Source: Phaeobacter porticola
Lineage (GTDB): Bacteria; Pseudomonadota; Alphaproteobacteria; Rhodobacterales; Rhodobacteraceae
Assembly: GCF_001888185.1 (NCBI RefSeq)
Contig: NZ_CP016364.1
Coordinates: forward strand, 558,001-622,000
Direction: 5' to 3'
DNA length: 64,000 bases
In this document: positions 36,005-44,671 of the stretch, piece by piece
Layout: each line of letters starts with the position of its first letter
How positions within the stretch are numbered: the first letter of the stretch is position 1
Notes under the pieces: generated by a model
Seen by the model: only the letters and a program-made list of their open reading frames with translations
Databases searched by the model: none
Told to the model about the DNA's origin: nothing
Made by a program: the position numbers and the translations under genes

Positions 36005-36703
36005 ATGGCAGACCAGCAGGCGCGGCTCAGCTGGCGGGATGGCAGCATTCCGGTATCCGATCAGTTCGACGATCCCTATTTTTCCATCCATGATGGGCTG
36101 GCCGAGACCGGGCATGTGTTTCTTGACGGTAATGATCTGGCCACGCGGTTTGCCAGCGCCGCAGAGGCGGGGACCGATTTCCACGTTGCCGAGTTGGGCT
36201 TTGGCACCGGTCTGAACCTGTTCGCCGCCTGGCGCGCGTGGGAGGCGGCGCAGGCGGACTATGACACCGCAGCGGTGCTGCATTTCACCAGCTTTGAAGC
36301 CTTCCCGATGGCGACGGATGATATGGCCCGCGCGCTGGAAGCCTTTCCCGAGGTGGCGCCTTGGGCCGCGCGGTTTCTGGCGGTCTGGCGTGGTGCAGGT
36401 CTGTGCGACCTGGGCAATTTGCGCGTCAATGTCATCACCGGCGACGCCCGCATGTCGCTGCCGGAGTGGACAGGGGCGGCAGACGCATGGTTTCTGGACG
36501 GGTTTTCACCGGCCAAAAACCCGGAGCTGTGGCAGGATGATCTGCTCGCCGCTGTCGCGGGGCACACCCGCGCTGGCGGTACGGCGGCAACCTACACCGC
36601 AGCGGGATTTGTCCGCCGTGGGTTGGAGACTGCCGGATTTGAGGTTTCCCGCACACCCGGTTTCGGGCGCAAGCGGCATATGACAAAGGCACGATTGCGA
36701 TGA
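36005..36703 (+). CDS. mnmD: tRNA (5-methylaminomethyl-2-thiouridine)(34)-methyltransferase MnmD
   Basis: A 232-residue SAM-dependent methyltransferase matching the DUF752/MnmC N-terminal half. Visible signatures are SIPVSDQFDDPYFS at the start, the SAM loop VAELGFGTGLNLFAAW and the catalytic-domain WFLDGFSPAKNPELW. It would catalyse the last step of mnm5(s2)U34 formation in tRNA. The stand-alone form (not fused to the oxidoreductase) is typical of MnmD in bacteria lacking bifunctional MnmC. The ATG at 36005 follows AGGGGATAATAGC; the upstream frame overlaps the divergent gene. It overlaps the DMT gene by 4 bp. Confidence 0.92.
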   Translation: MADQQARLSWRDGSIPVSDQFDDPYFSIHDGLAETGHVFLDGNDLATRFASAAEAGTDFHVAELGFGTGLNLFAAWRAWEAAQADYDTAAVLHFTSFEAFPMATDDMARALEAFPEVAPWAARFLAVWRGAGLCDLGNLRVNVITGDARMSLPEWTGAADAWFLDGFSPAKNPELWQDDLLAAVAGHTRAGGTAATYTAAGFVRRGLETAGFEVSRTPGFGRKRHMTKARLR

Positions 36704-37617
36704 CCATGCGCCCCGACGCCAGAATACTTGAGCCGCGTCCTCCGCAGTTGACCCAAAAGAACAACGTCTCGGCGGGCGTTCTGTTGATGATCGCGGCCAC
36801 CGTTGTCTTTGCGATGCAGGACGGGATCTCTCGGCATCTGGCAGGGGAGTATAACACCTTTATGGTGATCATGGTGCGTTATTGGTTCTTTGCGCTGTTT
36901 GTGATCGCGCTTGCGGCGCGCGCACCGGGGGGTATTCGCGCCACAGCCCGCACCGATCAGCTGGGGTTGCAGATCTTTCGCGGCGTGCTGCTGGTCGCGG
37001 AGATTTGCGTTGCGGTCTATGCCTTTACCGTACTGGGGCTGGTCGAAAGCGTGGCGGTGTTTATCTGCTATCCACTGTTGGTGGCGGCCCTGAGCGGGCC
37101 GGTGCTGGGGGAGCAGGTGGGCTGGCGGCGGTGGGCGGCGATTTCGGTCGGGCTGATTGGCGTGCTGATCATCCTGCAACCCGGCATCGGTATTTTTGAC
37201 CCGTTGGCGATCATCCCATTTGTCTCGGCGTTGATGTTTGCGCTTTATGGTCTGATCACCCGCTATGCCGCGCGGCGCGACAGCACGGCGACCAGTTTCT
37301 TCTGGACCGGGGTTGCGGGCATGGTGGCGATGACCCTTGTCGGCATCTGGTACTGGGAGCCGATGAGTCAGGGCGATTGGATGTGGATGGGCATCCTGTG
37401 TCTGACGGGTGTGACCGGGCATTGGCTGCTGATCAAATGCTATGAGATGGCCGAGGCCAGCGCGGTGCAGCCCTTTGCCTATTTTCACCTGATCTGGGCG
37501 GCGGCGCTTGGGGTGATTGTTTTCGGCGAGGTGATCCGCACCAATGTCGCCATCGGTGCGTCCATCATCGTGGCGGCCGGCCTGTTCACCCTATGGCGCG
37601 AACGCGTTAAGGGTTGA
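36700..37617 (+). CDS. DMT family (EamA) transporter
   Basis: A 305-residue ten-helix membrane protein. A cytoplasmic N-tail (about 25 residues) precedes ILLMIAATVVFAMQDGISRHLAG-like helix 1. Two EamA repeats follow, the second with YFHLIWAAALGVIVFGEVI, a typical late signature. Substrate unknown. The start overlaps mnmD (ATGA). The 3' end overlaps the convergent slt gene by 27 bp. Confidence 0.9.
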   Translation: MTMRPDARILEPRPPQLTQKNNVSAGVLLMIAATVVFAMQDGISRHLAGEYNTFMVIMVRYWFFALFVIALAARAPGGIRATARTDQLGLQIFRGVLLVAEICVAVYAFTVLGLVESVAVFICYPLLVAALSGPVLGEQVGWRRWAAISVGLIGVLIILQPGIGIFDPLAIIPFVSALMFALYGLITRYAARRDSTATSFFWTGVAGMVAMTLVGIWYWEPMSQGDWMWMGILCLTGVTGHWLLIKCYEMAEASAVQPFAYFHLIWAAALGVIVFGEVIRTNVAIGASIIVAAGLFTLWRERVKG

Positions 37618-39558
37618 GCCGGCCAGTTCTTTGGAGAAAGGCACCGGCAGCGGTGTCTTGCCAAGGCGCGCGCGATAGACTGGCAGGCTCTCGGTGACGC
37701 GCATCACGTAGTTGCGCGTCTCATTAAAGGGGATGTGTTCGATCCAGTCGACAATCCCCGGCGTGCCGCCACGCGGATCGCCATAACGCTCCATCCAGGC
37801 CTTGGGGCGATGCGGGCCGGCGTTATAGCCCGCCGCCATCATCACCACATTGCCGTTAAAATCACCCGCCAGATCCGCAAGGTAATTGCTGCCCAGAAGC
37901 GCATTATAAGACCAGTCGGAAATCAGCCGCGTGGTTGTGTGATTGCCCTGAATGCCCATGTTCGAGGCCACCAGTTTTGCGGTGGCGGGCATCACCTGCA
38001 TCAATCCCCGCGCACCGGCGTGGCTGATCACGATGGGGTCAAATTCACTTTCGCGGCGAGCAATGGCAAGGGTCATTTCCTTGGCCATCGGCAGGTCCTT
38101 CTGCGCGACGGGATGCAGCGGGAAATAGGCCGCTTCCAGCTCTTCGCCGGTCTGCGCAGCGCGTTTGGCGATCATCACTGCCAGATGTGGTTTGTTCATG
38201 CTGACAGCCATTTCGCCCAGCTGGCGTGCCTCAATCGGGTTTAGCCCCTCAACCAGATGGGTGAGGAAGCGCTCGGCCAGGGGCAGATCGCCAGTCTGCA
38301 ACAGCAACAGCCCGGCCTCTGCCACGGTGGAGTTCAGGAAGCTGGCCGCGCGCCAGTCGGGCAGCTGCGGCGGGGTGATCAGATCGGGATCAAAGGGACG
38401 GCCCAGAACCTCTGCCGCCAACAACCCGTAGAAAGACGTCTGATAATCCGCCGCCTTGGCATAGGCGGCATGGGCTTTCTCAATATCGCCATGGGCACCA
38501 TAGGCCTGTCCCAGCCAATAGCCGCCACGACCCACCGAAATCGGGCTTTCGACAGAGGCGAGGAACCGTTCGAAGTGGTAGGCGGCCAGTTCCGGGTCGT
38601 TCAGTTTTCGCAAGGCGATATAACCTGCCAGCCATTCGCAATCGGAGTAGCCATAGCCCGCATCCTCGGGCGCGAAGTGATGTGCGGCCAGCTGATAGGC
38701 GCGTTCGTGATTGCCGTCACGCATGTCCTGCCGCGCCAGATCGCGGCGACGGCGCAGCCATTTGGCCGGCTCGCCCAGTTTTTCGGCGGTGGTGCTGCGG
38801 TCCATCATCAGGGTGATGGCATCCTCTTGGCGCCGCTTGCGGTCGCGCCAGGCAAAGCGATCATAGGCAAGGCCCGCGTTATCCTTCAGCGCGTCGGGCA
38901 CGGCGGCGATCTTGCCATCCACACCCGGTTCGACCTCTTGCAGGGCCAGACGCGCCTCTGCCAGCTTGCGCTGATCGGCGCTGACCAGCGGCAACATCCG
39001 CCGCGCGCTGACCTTGTGACTGTCCCACAGCAGCCGGTCCAGCCGGGCTGCGTGATGCGGCGCCAGAAGTTTGGCGTGGCGTTTCAGATAATCGTCCTGA
39101 ATGACCGACCCCATGGGCATTGTGCGCCAGGCCAGCACCAGCTCTGCCTCGCCTTCGCCCTTTTGTCCGGCTGCGATCAGTGCGCGGCCATAGCTCAGCG
39201 CGCCTTCGGCGGTCTGTGGCCGGGTGTCGCTATAAAAGGCAAGGATGGTCTTGCGACCTGCGCTGGCAATCTCCGGCTCATTCTTGCGCCGCAGCAGCGC
39301 CAGCCCCGGCCAGTCCGACCGCCGCGCCAGAAACGCCATCACATCGGAGGCCGACCCCATGCCGGCGCGCAGGCGGTGCCATTCGATGACATCGCGGGCG
39401 ACGGTGGCTTCGTGGCCGGCACTCCGCCCGGCCTCGCTCCATTTTTCCGAGCGCATCAGCTCCAGCGCGCGGCTTAGGTCCACGGCCATGGCAGCTGTGC
39501 CGCTCAGACCGGCGGAAATGAGGGCAATAAGGGCCAGAATGCGTGTCATCTCTTGCAT
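37591..39558 (-). CDS. slt: Soluble lytic murein transglycosylase (Slt-like)
   Basis: A 655-residue periplasmic enzyme. A signal peptide (to about AAMA, residue 24) precedes a long alpha-superhelical U/L domain (about 25-470) rich in helical repeats. The C-terminal SLT goose-lysozyme domain has the catalytic Glu in ARRESEFDPIVISHAGARGL, then MQVMPATAK and AAGYNAGPHRPKAW. It cleaves peptidoglycan to 1,6-anhydromuropeptides. The start at 39558 (or 39549) follows GGAA; the ORF up to 39615 precedes the signal peptide and is unlikely. It is divergent from dapA. Confidence 0.92.
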   Translation of the reverse strand: MQEMTRILALIALISAGLSGTAAMAVDLSRALELMRSEKWSEAGRSAGHEATVARDVIEWHRLRAGMGSASDVMAFLARRSDWPGLALLRRKNEPEIASAGRKTILAFYSDTRPQTAEGALSYGRALIAAGQKGEGEAELVLAWRTMPMGSVIQDDYLKRHAKLLAPHHAARLDRLLWDSHKVSARRMLPLVSADQRKLAEARLALQEVEPGVDGKIAAVPDALKDNAGLAYDRFAWRDRKRRQEDAITLMMDRSTTAEKLGEPAKWLRRRRDLARQDMRDGNHERAYQLAAHHFAPEDAGYGYSDCEWLAGYIALRKLNDPELAAYHFERFLASVESPISVGRGGYWLGQAYGAHGDIEKAHAAYAKAADYQTSFYGLLAAEVLGRPFDPDLITPPQLPDWRAASFLNSTVAEAGLLLLQTGDLPLAERFLTHLVEGLNPIEARQLGEMAVSMNKPHLAVMIAKRAAQTGEELEAAYFPLHPVAQKDLPMAKEMTLAIARRESEFDPIVISHAGARGLMQVMPATAKLVASNMGIQGNHTTTRLISDWSYNALLGSNYLADLAGDFNGNVVMMAAGYNAGPHRPKAWMERYGDPRGGTPGIVDWIEHIPFNETRNYVMRVTESLPVYRARLGKTPLPVPFSKELAGSTLNAFAP

Positions 39559-39690
39559 TTTCCAACGTTCCGGGGATAGAGCCAATGACGATAATCCGTG
39601 ACGTGCTGGTATCAACTCAAATTCCCGGTATGTCCATCACCTAAGGCGGCGCATGATCGCGCCCGCACGAACAGCAAAGGGAGCGTGCCC

Positions 39691-40563
39691 ATGTTCAAAG
39701 GCTCTATGCCAGCCCTCGTCACCCCGTTTTCCAACGGCGAGTTGGATCTGGATACGCTCAAACGTTTGGTCGAGTGGCACATTGATCAGGGATCCAGCGC
39801 TTTGGTGCCGGTGGGCACTACCGGCGAAAGCCCGACCCTGACCCATGAAGAGCATGAAACCGTCATTGCCGAGGTGGTGAAGATCGCGGCAGGCCGGGTG
39901 CCGGTGATTGCCGGGGCCGGGTCCAACAACACGGTTGAGGGCAAGCGGTTTGTGCAATTCGCCGCCGAGGTGGGCGCCGATGCCGCACTCGTGGTGACGC
40001 CCTATTACAACAAGCCCACGCAGCGCGGGTTGATCGCGCATTTCACCGAGCTGCATAACTGCGCCGATATTCCGATTGTGATCTACAACATCCCCGGTCG
40101 CTCGGTCATCGACATGACCCCCGCCACCATGGGGGAACTGGCCAAGCTGGAACGCATCATCGGCGTGAAGGACGCAACCGGCGATATCGCCCGTGTGTCG
40201 CAGCAGCGTGCATCCTGCGGTGCGGATTTCATCCAGCTGTCTGGCGAGGATGCCACTGCACTGGGCTTCAACGCCCATGGTGGGATTGGCTGCATCTCGG
40301 TGACAGCCAATGTGGCGCCGAAACTCTGCGCGGAATTCCAGGCGGCGACGCTGGCCGGTGACTACGCATTGGCGCTGGAGTATCAGGACAAGCTGATGCC
40401 ACTGCATGAGGCGATTTTCATTGAGCCGGGTCTGGTCGGGGCAAAATACGGCCTGTCTAAATTGGGTCTGTGCAGCGAAGAGGTGCGCCTGCCGCTGACT
40501 GGTCTGGAAGATAGCACCAAGGCCGCGATTGATGCCGCCATGGCGCATGCAGGTCTGCTGTAA
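39691..40563 (+). CDS. dapA: 4-hydroxy-tetrahydrodipicolinate synthase
   Basis: A 290-residue TIM-barrel aldolase that condenses pyruvate with aspartate semialdehyde in lysine/diaminopimelate synthesis. The substrate loop is [17 protein letters not shown], the catalytic Tyr is in [13 protein letters not shown] and the Schiff-base Lys is in [14 protein letters not shown]. Full length. The ATG at 39691 follows AAAGGGAGCG, and the longer open frame upstream has no similarity to the family. A terminator follows at about 34 bp. Confidence 0.95.
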   Translation: MFKGSMPALVTPFSNGELDLDTLKRLVEWHIDQGSSALVPVGTTGESPTLTHEEHETVIAEVVKIAAGRVPVIAGAGSNNTVEGKRFVQFAAEVGADAALVVTPYYNKPTQRGLIAHFTELHNCADIPIVIYNIPGRSVIDMTPATMGELAKLERIIGVKDATGDIARVSQQRASCGADFIQLSGEDATALGFNAHGGIGCISVTANVAPKLCAEFQAATLAGDYALALEYQDKLMPLHEAIFIEPGLVGAKYGLSKLGLCSEEVRLPLTGLEDSTKAAIDAAMAHAGLL

Positions 40564-40596
40564 GCGCAGGACACCGCCAATAGACATGTTTTTTCG

Positions 40597-40635
40597 GACC
40601 GGGACGCTGCTGCGTTCCGGTCTGTTTCGTTTTGG
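40597..40635 (+). terminator. Terminator downstream of dapA
   Basis: GACCGGGACGC, loop TGCT, GCGTTCCGGTC, followed by a T-rich tract (TGTTTCGTTTT). Confidence 0.8.
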
Positions 40636-40931
40636 CTGTCGTATGCCTCTAACTGGCGGTTTAGGGTCACATCCCCAGGGCCAGATCTGTCGAAAATAAA
40701 AAGGCGGCGCCGCCCCGGTGGCGATCCCGGGAAAGGCTGGAATTTGCGGGGCGCGTCACTGCCCCGGTGCCAAACTGTTTTGCACGAACCCTGGCGGCAT
40801 CACTGCCAACAGGGCCGGTTTCCATGGTGTCCGGGGACGTAAAGCCCGGAGGTGATCGCGATCCGGAACAGGATAGTGCCGCCAGATGTATCAACGGTAA
40901 GCGGGGCGCGCGCCGTATCTGCAACGGCGGG
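40636..40931. other. Intergenic stretch without a supported gene
   Basis: Together with the dapA terminator this makes a 368-bp gap between dapA and the convergent ECF41 gene. The only open frame across it (minus strand, extending into the sigma gene's antisense frame) has no recognisable family, signal or ribosome-binding site. GGCGGCGCCGCC near 40702, next to an A-rich run, could contribute to termination of the sigma operon on the minus strand. I see nothing else I can support. Confidence 0.5.
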
Positions 40932-41813
40932 TCACCCCAGCACAGATGCCAGATGCCGCGTCTTATCCGGGTTGCGGGTGACATAGATGCGGGTGATCCG
41001 GCCCGCGCGAATGTCCAGCGACGTGGCTTGCAGAATGCCATCCTCACCCCGGCTCACAATGGCGGGCAGACCATTGAGCTGGCACAGGCGCCAGTGATCT
41101 GGCGTTGTGTGATGGGCCTTGCGGGCCAGCCCGGCCAGCAGCCGCAGCACCTTGTCGCGTCCATAGATCGGGTTGAGTGCCGCCATCGCCTTGCCGCCGC
41201 CATCGGAGATCAGTTGCACATCTTCGCTCAGCAATCGGGTGAGGGTGGTCATATCTCCGGTTTTGGAGGCCCGAAAGAACGCCTCGGTCAGCGCCTCGCC
41301 TTGGTCTGGGCGGCTGGGGGCCTCCGGTCGCAAGGCCTGCACCTTGCGGCGCGCGCGTGTGGCCAGCTGGCGGCAGGCCTCGGGCGAGCGGTTCAGCGCG
41401 GAGGCCACATCGCTGTAAGAGCTGTCAAAGATATCATGCAGAAGGAAGGCCGCGCGTTCCAGCGGGGAGAGGGCGTCCAGCGCCAGCAGAAGCGCAACCG
41501 AAACGTCATGATCCAACTGGTCGGTCGCATCATCGGTGAGCACGGGTTCCGGCAACCACTCCCCCGGATAGGTCTCGCGCTGTTTGCGGGCTGATTTCAA
41601 CTGATCGAGACAGAGCCGCGTGGTGATCCGCATCAGATACCCGGTCGGGTCCAGAACCTCGCCCTTGGGTGCGGATTGCCAGCGCAGATAGGCGTCTTGC
41701 AGGATATCCTCGGCATCGGTCACGCTTCCAAGCATCCGGTAGGCGGCCGCGAACAATCGCGGCCGCGCTGTCAGAAACGCATCGGTTCCTGTGTCTTTGG
41801 TCTGTGCTGTCAC
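40932..41813 (-). CDS. ECF41-family RNA polymerase sigma factor
   Basis: A 293-residue extracytoplasmic-function sigma factor. Region 2 (about 15-85) has LFAAAYRMLGSVTDAEDILQD and region 4 (about 130-180) LSPLERAAFLLHDIFDSSY. It has the three ECF41 hallmarks: WLPEP in the linker, DGGGK in the C-terminal SnoaL-like extension, and RNPDKTRH at the end (NPDKL box). In this group the fused C-terminal domain replaces an anti-sigma factor. It is translationally coupled (ATGA) to the upstream carboxymuconolactone-decarboxylase gene, the usual ECF41 target. Confidence 0.93.
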   Translation of the reverse strand: MTAQTKDTGTDAFLTARPRLFAAAYRMLGSVTDAEDILQDAYLRWQSAPKGEVLDPTGYLMRITTRLCLDQLKSARKQRETYPGEWLPEPVLTDDATDQLDHDVSVALLLALDALSPLERAAFLLHDIFDSSYSDVASALNRSPEACRQLATRARRKVQALRPEAPSRPDQGEALTEAFFRASKTGDMTTLTRLLSEDVQLISDGGGKAMAALNPIYGRDKVLRLLAGLARKAHHTTPDHWRLCQLNGLPAIVSRGEDGILQATSLDIRAGRITRIYVTRNPDKTRHLASVLG

Positions 41814-42280
41814 GCCGCGTTGGCCCCTGTTGTGCTCTCGCTCACAGGGTGGGCGCTGCGAAAGCCGATTGCAATGCGGTTCCAGCTGTTGATGGCGCCG
41901 ATCAGCAGGGTCAGCAGCACCTGTTCGCGCGGCTCAAAAAGGTCTGCCACGGCGTCATAGTCGGCATCGGGTGCGGCGGTGGCTTCTACCCGTGTCAGCG
42001 CCTCGCACCACGCCAGCGCCGCGCGTTCGCGGGGTGTGTAGAGCGGCGATTCGCGCCAGGCGTTCAGCAGATGCATCCGGTCCTCGCTCTCGCCATGGGC
42101 GCGCATCTCATGGGTGTGCATATGGATGCAGAAGGCGCAGCCATTGATCTGGGAGGCGCGCAGCTTCACCAGTTCCACCACACTGAATTCCAGCGTACTG
42201 TTTTTGAACAGGGTTTCCTGCTCCATCATCGGTTTGAACAGATCCCCGGCGACAGAGAAATAATCGAGACGTTGGGTCAT
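41810..42280 (-). CDS. Carboxymuconolactone decarboxylase family protein (ECF41 target, AhpD-like)
   Basis: A 156-residue all-helical protein with the redox motif INGCAFCIHMHTHE (C-x2-C-x3-H). This is the AhpD-like type that ECF41 sigma factors typically control, along with oxidoreductases and epimerases; the substrate is unknown. The ATG at 42280 follows AAAGGACC. A perfect ECF41-type promoter lies 34-60 bp upstream. The longer open frame to 42430 runs through that promoter and is not coding. Confidence 0.92.
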   Translation of the reverse strand: MTQRLDYFSVAGDLFKPMMEQETLFKNSTLEFSVVELVKLRASQINGCAFCIHMHTHEMRAHGESEDRMHLLNAWRESPLYTPRERAALAWCEALTRVEATAAPDADYDAVADLFEPREQVLLTLLIGAINSWNRIAIGFRSAHPVSESTTGANAA

Positions 42281-42313
42281 AGGTTTGGTCCTTTCTGATG
42301 GGTTCAGAAACAG

Positions 42314-42340
42314 GACGAGGCAGCGGGCGGGTTTGTGACA
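42314..42340 (-). promoter_or_regulatory. ECF41-dependent promoter (TGTCACA-N16-CGTC)
   Basis: On the minus strand TGTCACA (42340-42334) and CGTC (42317-42314) are separated by exactly 16 bp, matching the published ECF41 consensus. The -10 element is 34 bp from the ATG of the carboxymuconolactone-decarboxylase gene, which precedes the sigma gene in the same operon, so the sigma factor should be autoregulated. Confidence 0.88.
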
Positions 42341-42377
42341 TGGACGGTGACATTTTTTGAAAAAAGATGTGACCCAT

Positions 42378-42402
42378 GAAAAAGGGCGCCGCTGGGGCGC
42401 CC
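42378..42402 (-). terminator. Terminator of the soe operon
   Basis: On the minus strand GGGCGCC, loop CCAGC, GGCGCCC, then TTTTT. It lies 24 bp after soeC. Confidence 0.9.
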
Positions 42403-42426
42403 TGATCCTTGTGGGTTTGGGATGGC

Positions 42427-43314
42427 TCAACGCTTGCCGTAATAAAGCCCGACCACATGTTCGGCCTGGGCAAAGAACAGCCAGCGGGAAACAGCGATGC
42501 CCGCGATGTGCAGCAGTACGGCGATACCTGCGAGCAGGTGTTTCGCCATCAGGCCTTCAACCGGCAGGATCAGGCAGATCAAGGGCAGCGCAAAGCCAAG
42601 GGCAAAGGCAATGACCCGCAGTTTCTGCGCATGTTTGCGCCCGACCACATGCACGAATTCGCGCAGCAGATAGTTGGACCCGGTATGGGGCGGCTCAAAC
42701 GCGCGCACGGTGCCGCGATCGCCAAGGCCGGTGGCGGTGCCTATATTGGTGCCGGAGCTGGCAAAAGCCTGATCGCCCTTGGCCCAATAAGCCAGTTGTA
42801 CCGAGCCCGCGATGGCTAGCAACCAGGGCGCCAGCGCCTCGGCCCCGGCCAGCAGTGACCCGCCCGCAAGGCTGAAGGACAGGAACATCACCGGCGTCAG
42901 GGACATGTTCCAGCGCGGGATGGTCTTGAGCTGGGTGTAGATCATTGAGGTGGTAAAGACTGTCGCCAGCGACAGCGCCGCGCCGATCCAGCCAAGCACC
43001 CACCAATGGGTGTCCAGAAACACCGCGCCAAAGGCAAAAAGCCCCATCACAATGAGGGCCGAAACCGCGCAGATGCCCTCACGGCTGAGCCAGCTGGTTT
43101 TCCACTGGGTGAAAGCGCGCCAGGCCCGTTCCGGCCGACCAAGGTGAAAAGTTGAGGCCAGTAGCCCGCCCACCGCAAAGCCAAAGGCGATGGCATAGAA
43201 CACAAAGGCCACCCAGCCCGTCACCGCAGGTTTGCCGAGGCCAAGAAAGGCCAGAAGGCCAAAGCCGAGACCAGAGAGGGTGGTGAAGAGGATAACGGAT
43301 GGTGCCGGATGCAT
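42427..43314 (-). CDS. soeC: SoeC/DmsC-type membrane anchor subunit
   Basis: A 295-residue membrane protein with eight predicted helices and the DmsC fold (FTTLSGLGFGLLAFLGLG, STFHLGRPERAWRAFTQWKTSWLSRE). It anchors the molybdoenzyme and passes electrons to the quinone pool. Its start shares one base with the soeB stop (TGATG). In context with SoeAB and the Xsc cluster I assign it to the sulfite dehydrogenase rather than a DMSO reductase. A strong terminator follows. Confidence 0.85.
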   Translation of the reverse strand: MHPAPSVILFTTLSGLGFGLLAFLGLGKPAVTGWVAFVFYAIAFGFAVGGLLASTFHLGRPERAWRAFTQWKTSWLSREGICAVSALIVMGLFAFGAVFLDTHWWVLGWIGAALSLATVFTTSMIYTQLKTIPRWNMSLTPVMFLSFSLAGGSLLAGAEALAPWLLAIAGSVQLAYWAKGDQAFASSGTNIGTATGLGDRGTVRAFEPPHTGSNYLLREFVHVVGRKHAQKLRVIAFALGFALPLICLILPVEGLMAKHLLAGIAVLLHIAGIAVSRWLFFAQAEHVVGLYYGKR

Positions 43315-44108
43315 CAGCTTGCCCCCCCCGAAGTTTGTCCCGGCAGCTTATCAAGCGCCTTGTCCAGCCAGCCAAGGAAGCCTTTGGGATCTTCGGCGAC
43401 GGGGGCCAGCAGCGGGGCCAGAATGTCGATCTGGTCCTCGATCTGGTCCTTGGGGCGGGGGGGCAGGTATTTGTTCACGGGTCTGGTGCCCATTTCCGGC
43501 ATCAGGTCCATCCCGCCGCGCTCTGCCACCAGTTTGGAGACATCGCTGTCAGGATCACCGAGATCGCCAAAGTGGCGCGCGCCTGCCGGGCAGGTCCGCA
43601 CGCAGGACGGCACACGGTCCACCTCTTCGAGGTTCTCATTGTAGATCCGGTCCACACAGAGCGTGCATTTCTTCATCACTCCTTCGGCCAGATCCAACTC
43701 GCGGGCGCCATAGGGGCAGGACCAGGCACACAGGCCACAGCCGATGCAGTTGGATTCATTGACCAGCACGATACCGTCCTCCACCCGCTTGTAGCTGGCG
43801 CCGGTGGGACAGACGGTGACGCAGGGGGCGTCTTCGCAGTGCAGGCAGGATTTCGGGAAATGCACCAGCTGGGCCGCCGGGTTGGGCTGGCTGGCACAGG
43901 GGGATGGCTGCACCTCGTAAGAATGCACGCGGTTGAGGAAGGTGCCCGAGGGATCGGCGCCATAGGCGTTCTGATCGCTGAGCGGCGCGCCATAGTTTTC
44001 GGTGTTCCAGCCCTTGCAGGAGATCACACAGGCATGGCAGCCGACGCAGGTATCAAGGTCAATGACCAGACCCATCTTGCGGTCGGTCCTGGTGGGAAGC
44101 TCGGTCAT
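43314..44108 (-). CDS. soeB: SoeB/DmsB-type four-cluster ferredoxin subunit
   Basis: A 264-residue electron-transfer protein with cysteine sets for four 4Fe-4S clusters: CVGCHACVISC, CLHCEDAPCVTVCPTGA, CIGCGLCAWSCPYGA and CTLC...CVRTCPAGA. The ATG at 44108 has AGGAGGG upstream and overlaps the preceding DUF6882-like gene by 4 bp. The open frame to 44123 adds five residues without a better site. It would shuttle electrons from SoeA to SoeC at the cytoplasmic face. Confidence 0.9.
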   Translation of the reverse strand: MTELPTRTDRKMGLVIDLDTCVGCHACVISCKGWNTENYGAPLSDQNAYGADPSGTFLNRVHSYEVQPSPCASQPNPAAQLVHFPKSCLHCEDAPCVTVCPTGASYKRVEDGIVLVNESNCIGCGLCAWSCPYGARELDLAEGVMKKCTLCVDRIYNENLEEVDRVPSCVRTCPAGARHFGDLGDPDSDVSKLVAERGGMDLMPEMGTRPVNKYLPPRPKDQIEDQIDILAPLLAPVAEDPKGFLGWLDKALDKLPGQTSGGAS

Positions 44109-44671
44109 TGCAGGACCCTCCATTTCGGATCTGTAATCGCCCAGAAAAATCGCAAATTATCGTCGACAAGCGCGGAATAAATCCCCTCGACCTTGGTGAG
44201 GTTGCCCGCCAGTTTCGCCAAGTGCCACGCATTGTCCAAAGAGCACCAAACCGGTTGGGACATCAGAACCTGATGGTTGTTGGCTTGACCAAAGTCAAAG
44301 CAACGTGAAGCAACCTCTGTGCGCATCGTGTCCAAATGCGGATTGCCCCAGGCCCAGAGAAACTCCTCGCGGGGCGCGAACCAACTACCGATGTAGGACA
44401 ACGGTGTTTCCACGATGCCGCCGCCCGGGAAATGGAACTCAAGAAGGCCAACGTCTTCGTCGTACCCCCAGGTGCCTTGGCCATTGCCGATGCCAAAGTC
44501 GCGTCTCAGGAGGGTCATCTTCTCGTCAATTTGCACGCAGGCGTGTTGGATCTGCGCATCTAAATCTGGATCCGTCACAGCATGGCGGATGTTGCAGTTT
44601 TCGCAGGTTACCTCAAATTCAAACATAGGGGGCTGCGTTGGTATTTGGGTGCGTTTGAAAGGCCAGATCAT
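44105..44671 (-). CDS. DUF6882-like protein inserted between soeA and soeB
   Basis: A 188-residue cytoplasmic protein of unknown function. Segments such as FEVTCENCNIRHAVTDPDLDAQI, WGYDEDVGLLEFHF, SYIGSWFAPREEFLWAWGNP and LVDDNLRFFWAITDPKWR resemble DUF6882. The ATG at 44671 overlaps the soeA stop and the stop overlaps the soeB start (ATGA both times), so it is translated as part of the operon. The first Cys pair (CENC) may bind metal. Its base composition looks visibly less GC-rich than its neighbours, and it is not part of the standard soeABC set, so acquisition by insertion is likely. Confidence 0.75.
   Translation of the reverse strand: MIWPFKRTQIPTQPPMFEFEVTCENCNIRHAVTDPDLDAQIQHACVQIDEKMTLLRRDFGIGNGQGTWGYDEDVGLLEFHFPGGGIVETPLSYIGSWFAPREEFLWAWGNPHLDTMRTEVASRCFDFGQANNHQVLMSQPVWCSLDNAWHLAKLAGNLTKVEGIYSALVDDNLRFFWAITDPKWRVLQ

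Noticed and set aside
39637-40587. 316-codon open frame antisense to dapA
   Set aside because: The dapA protein on the other strand is complete and highly conserved.
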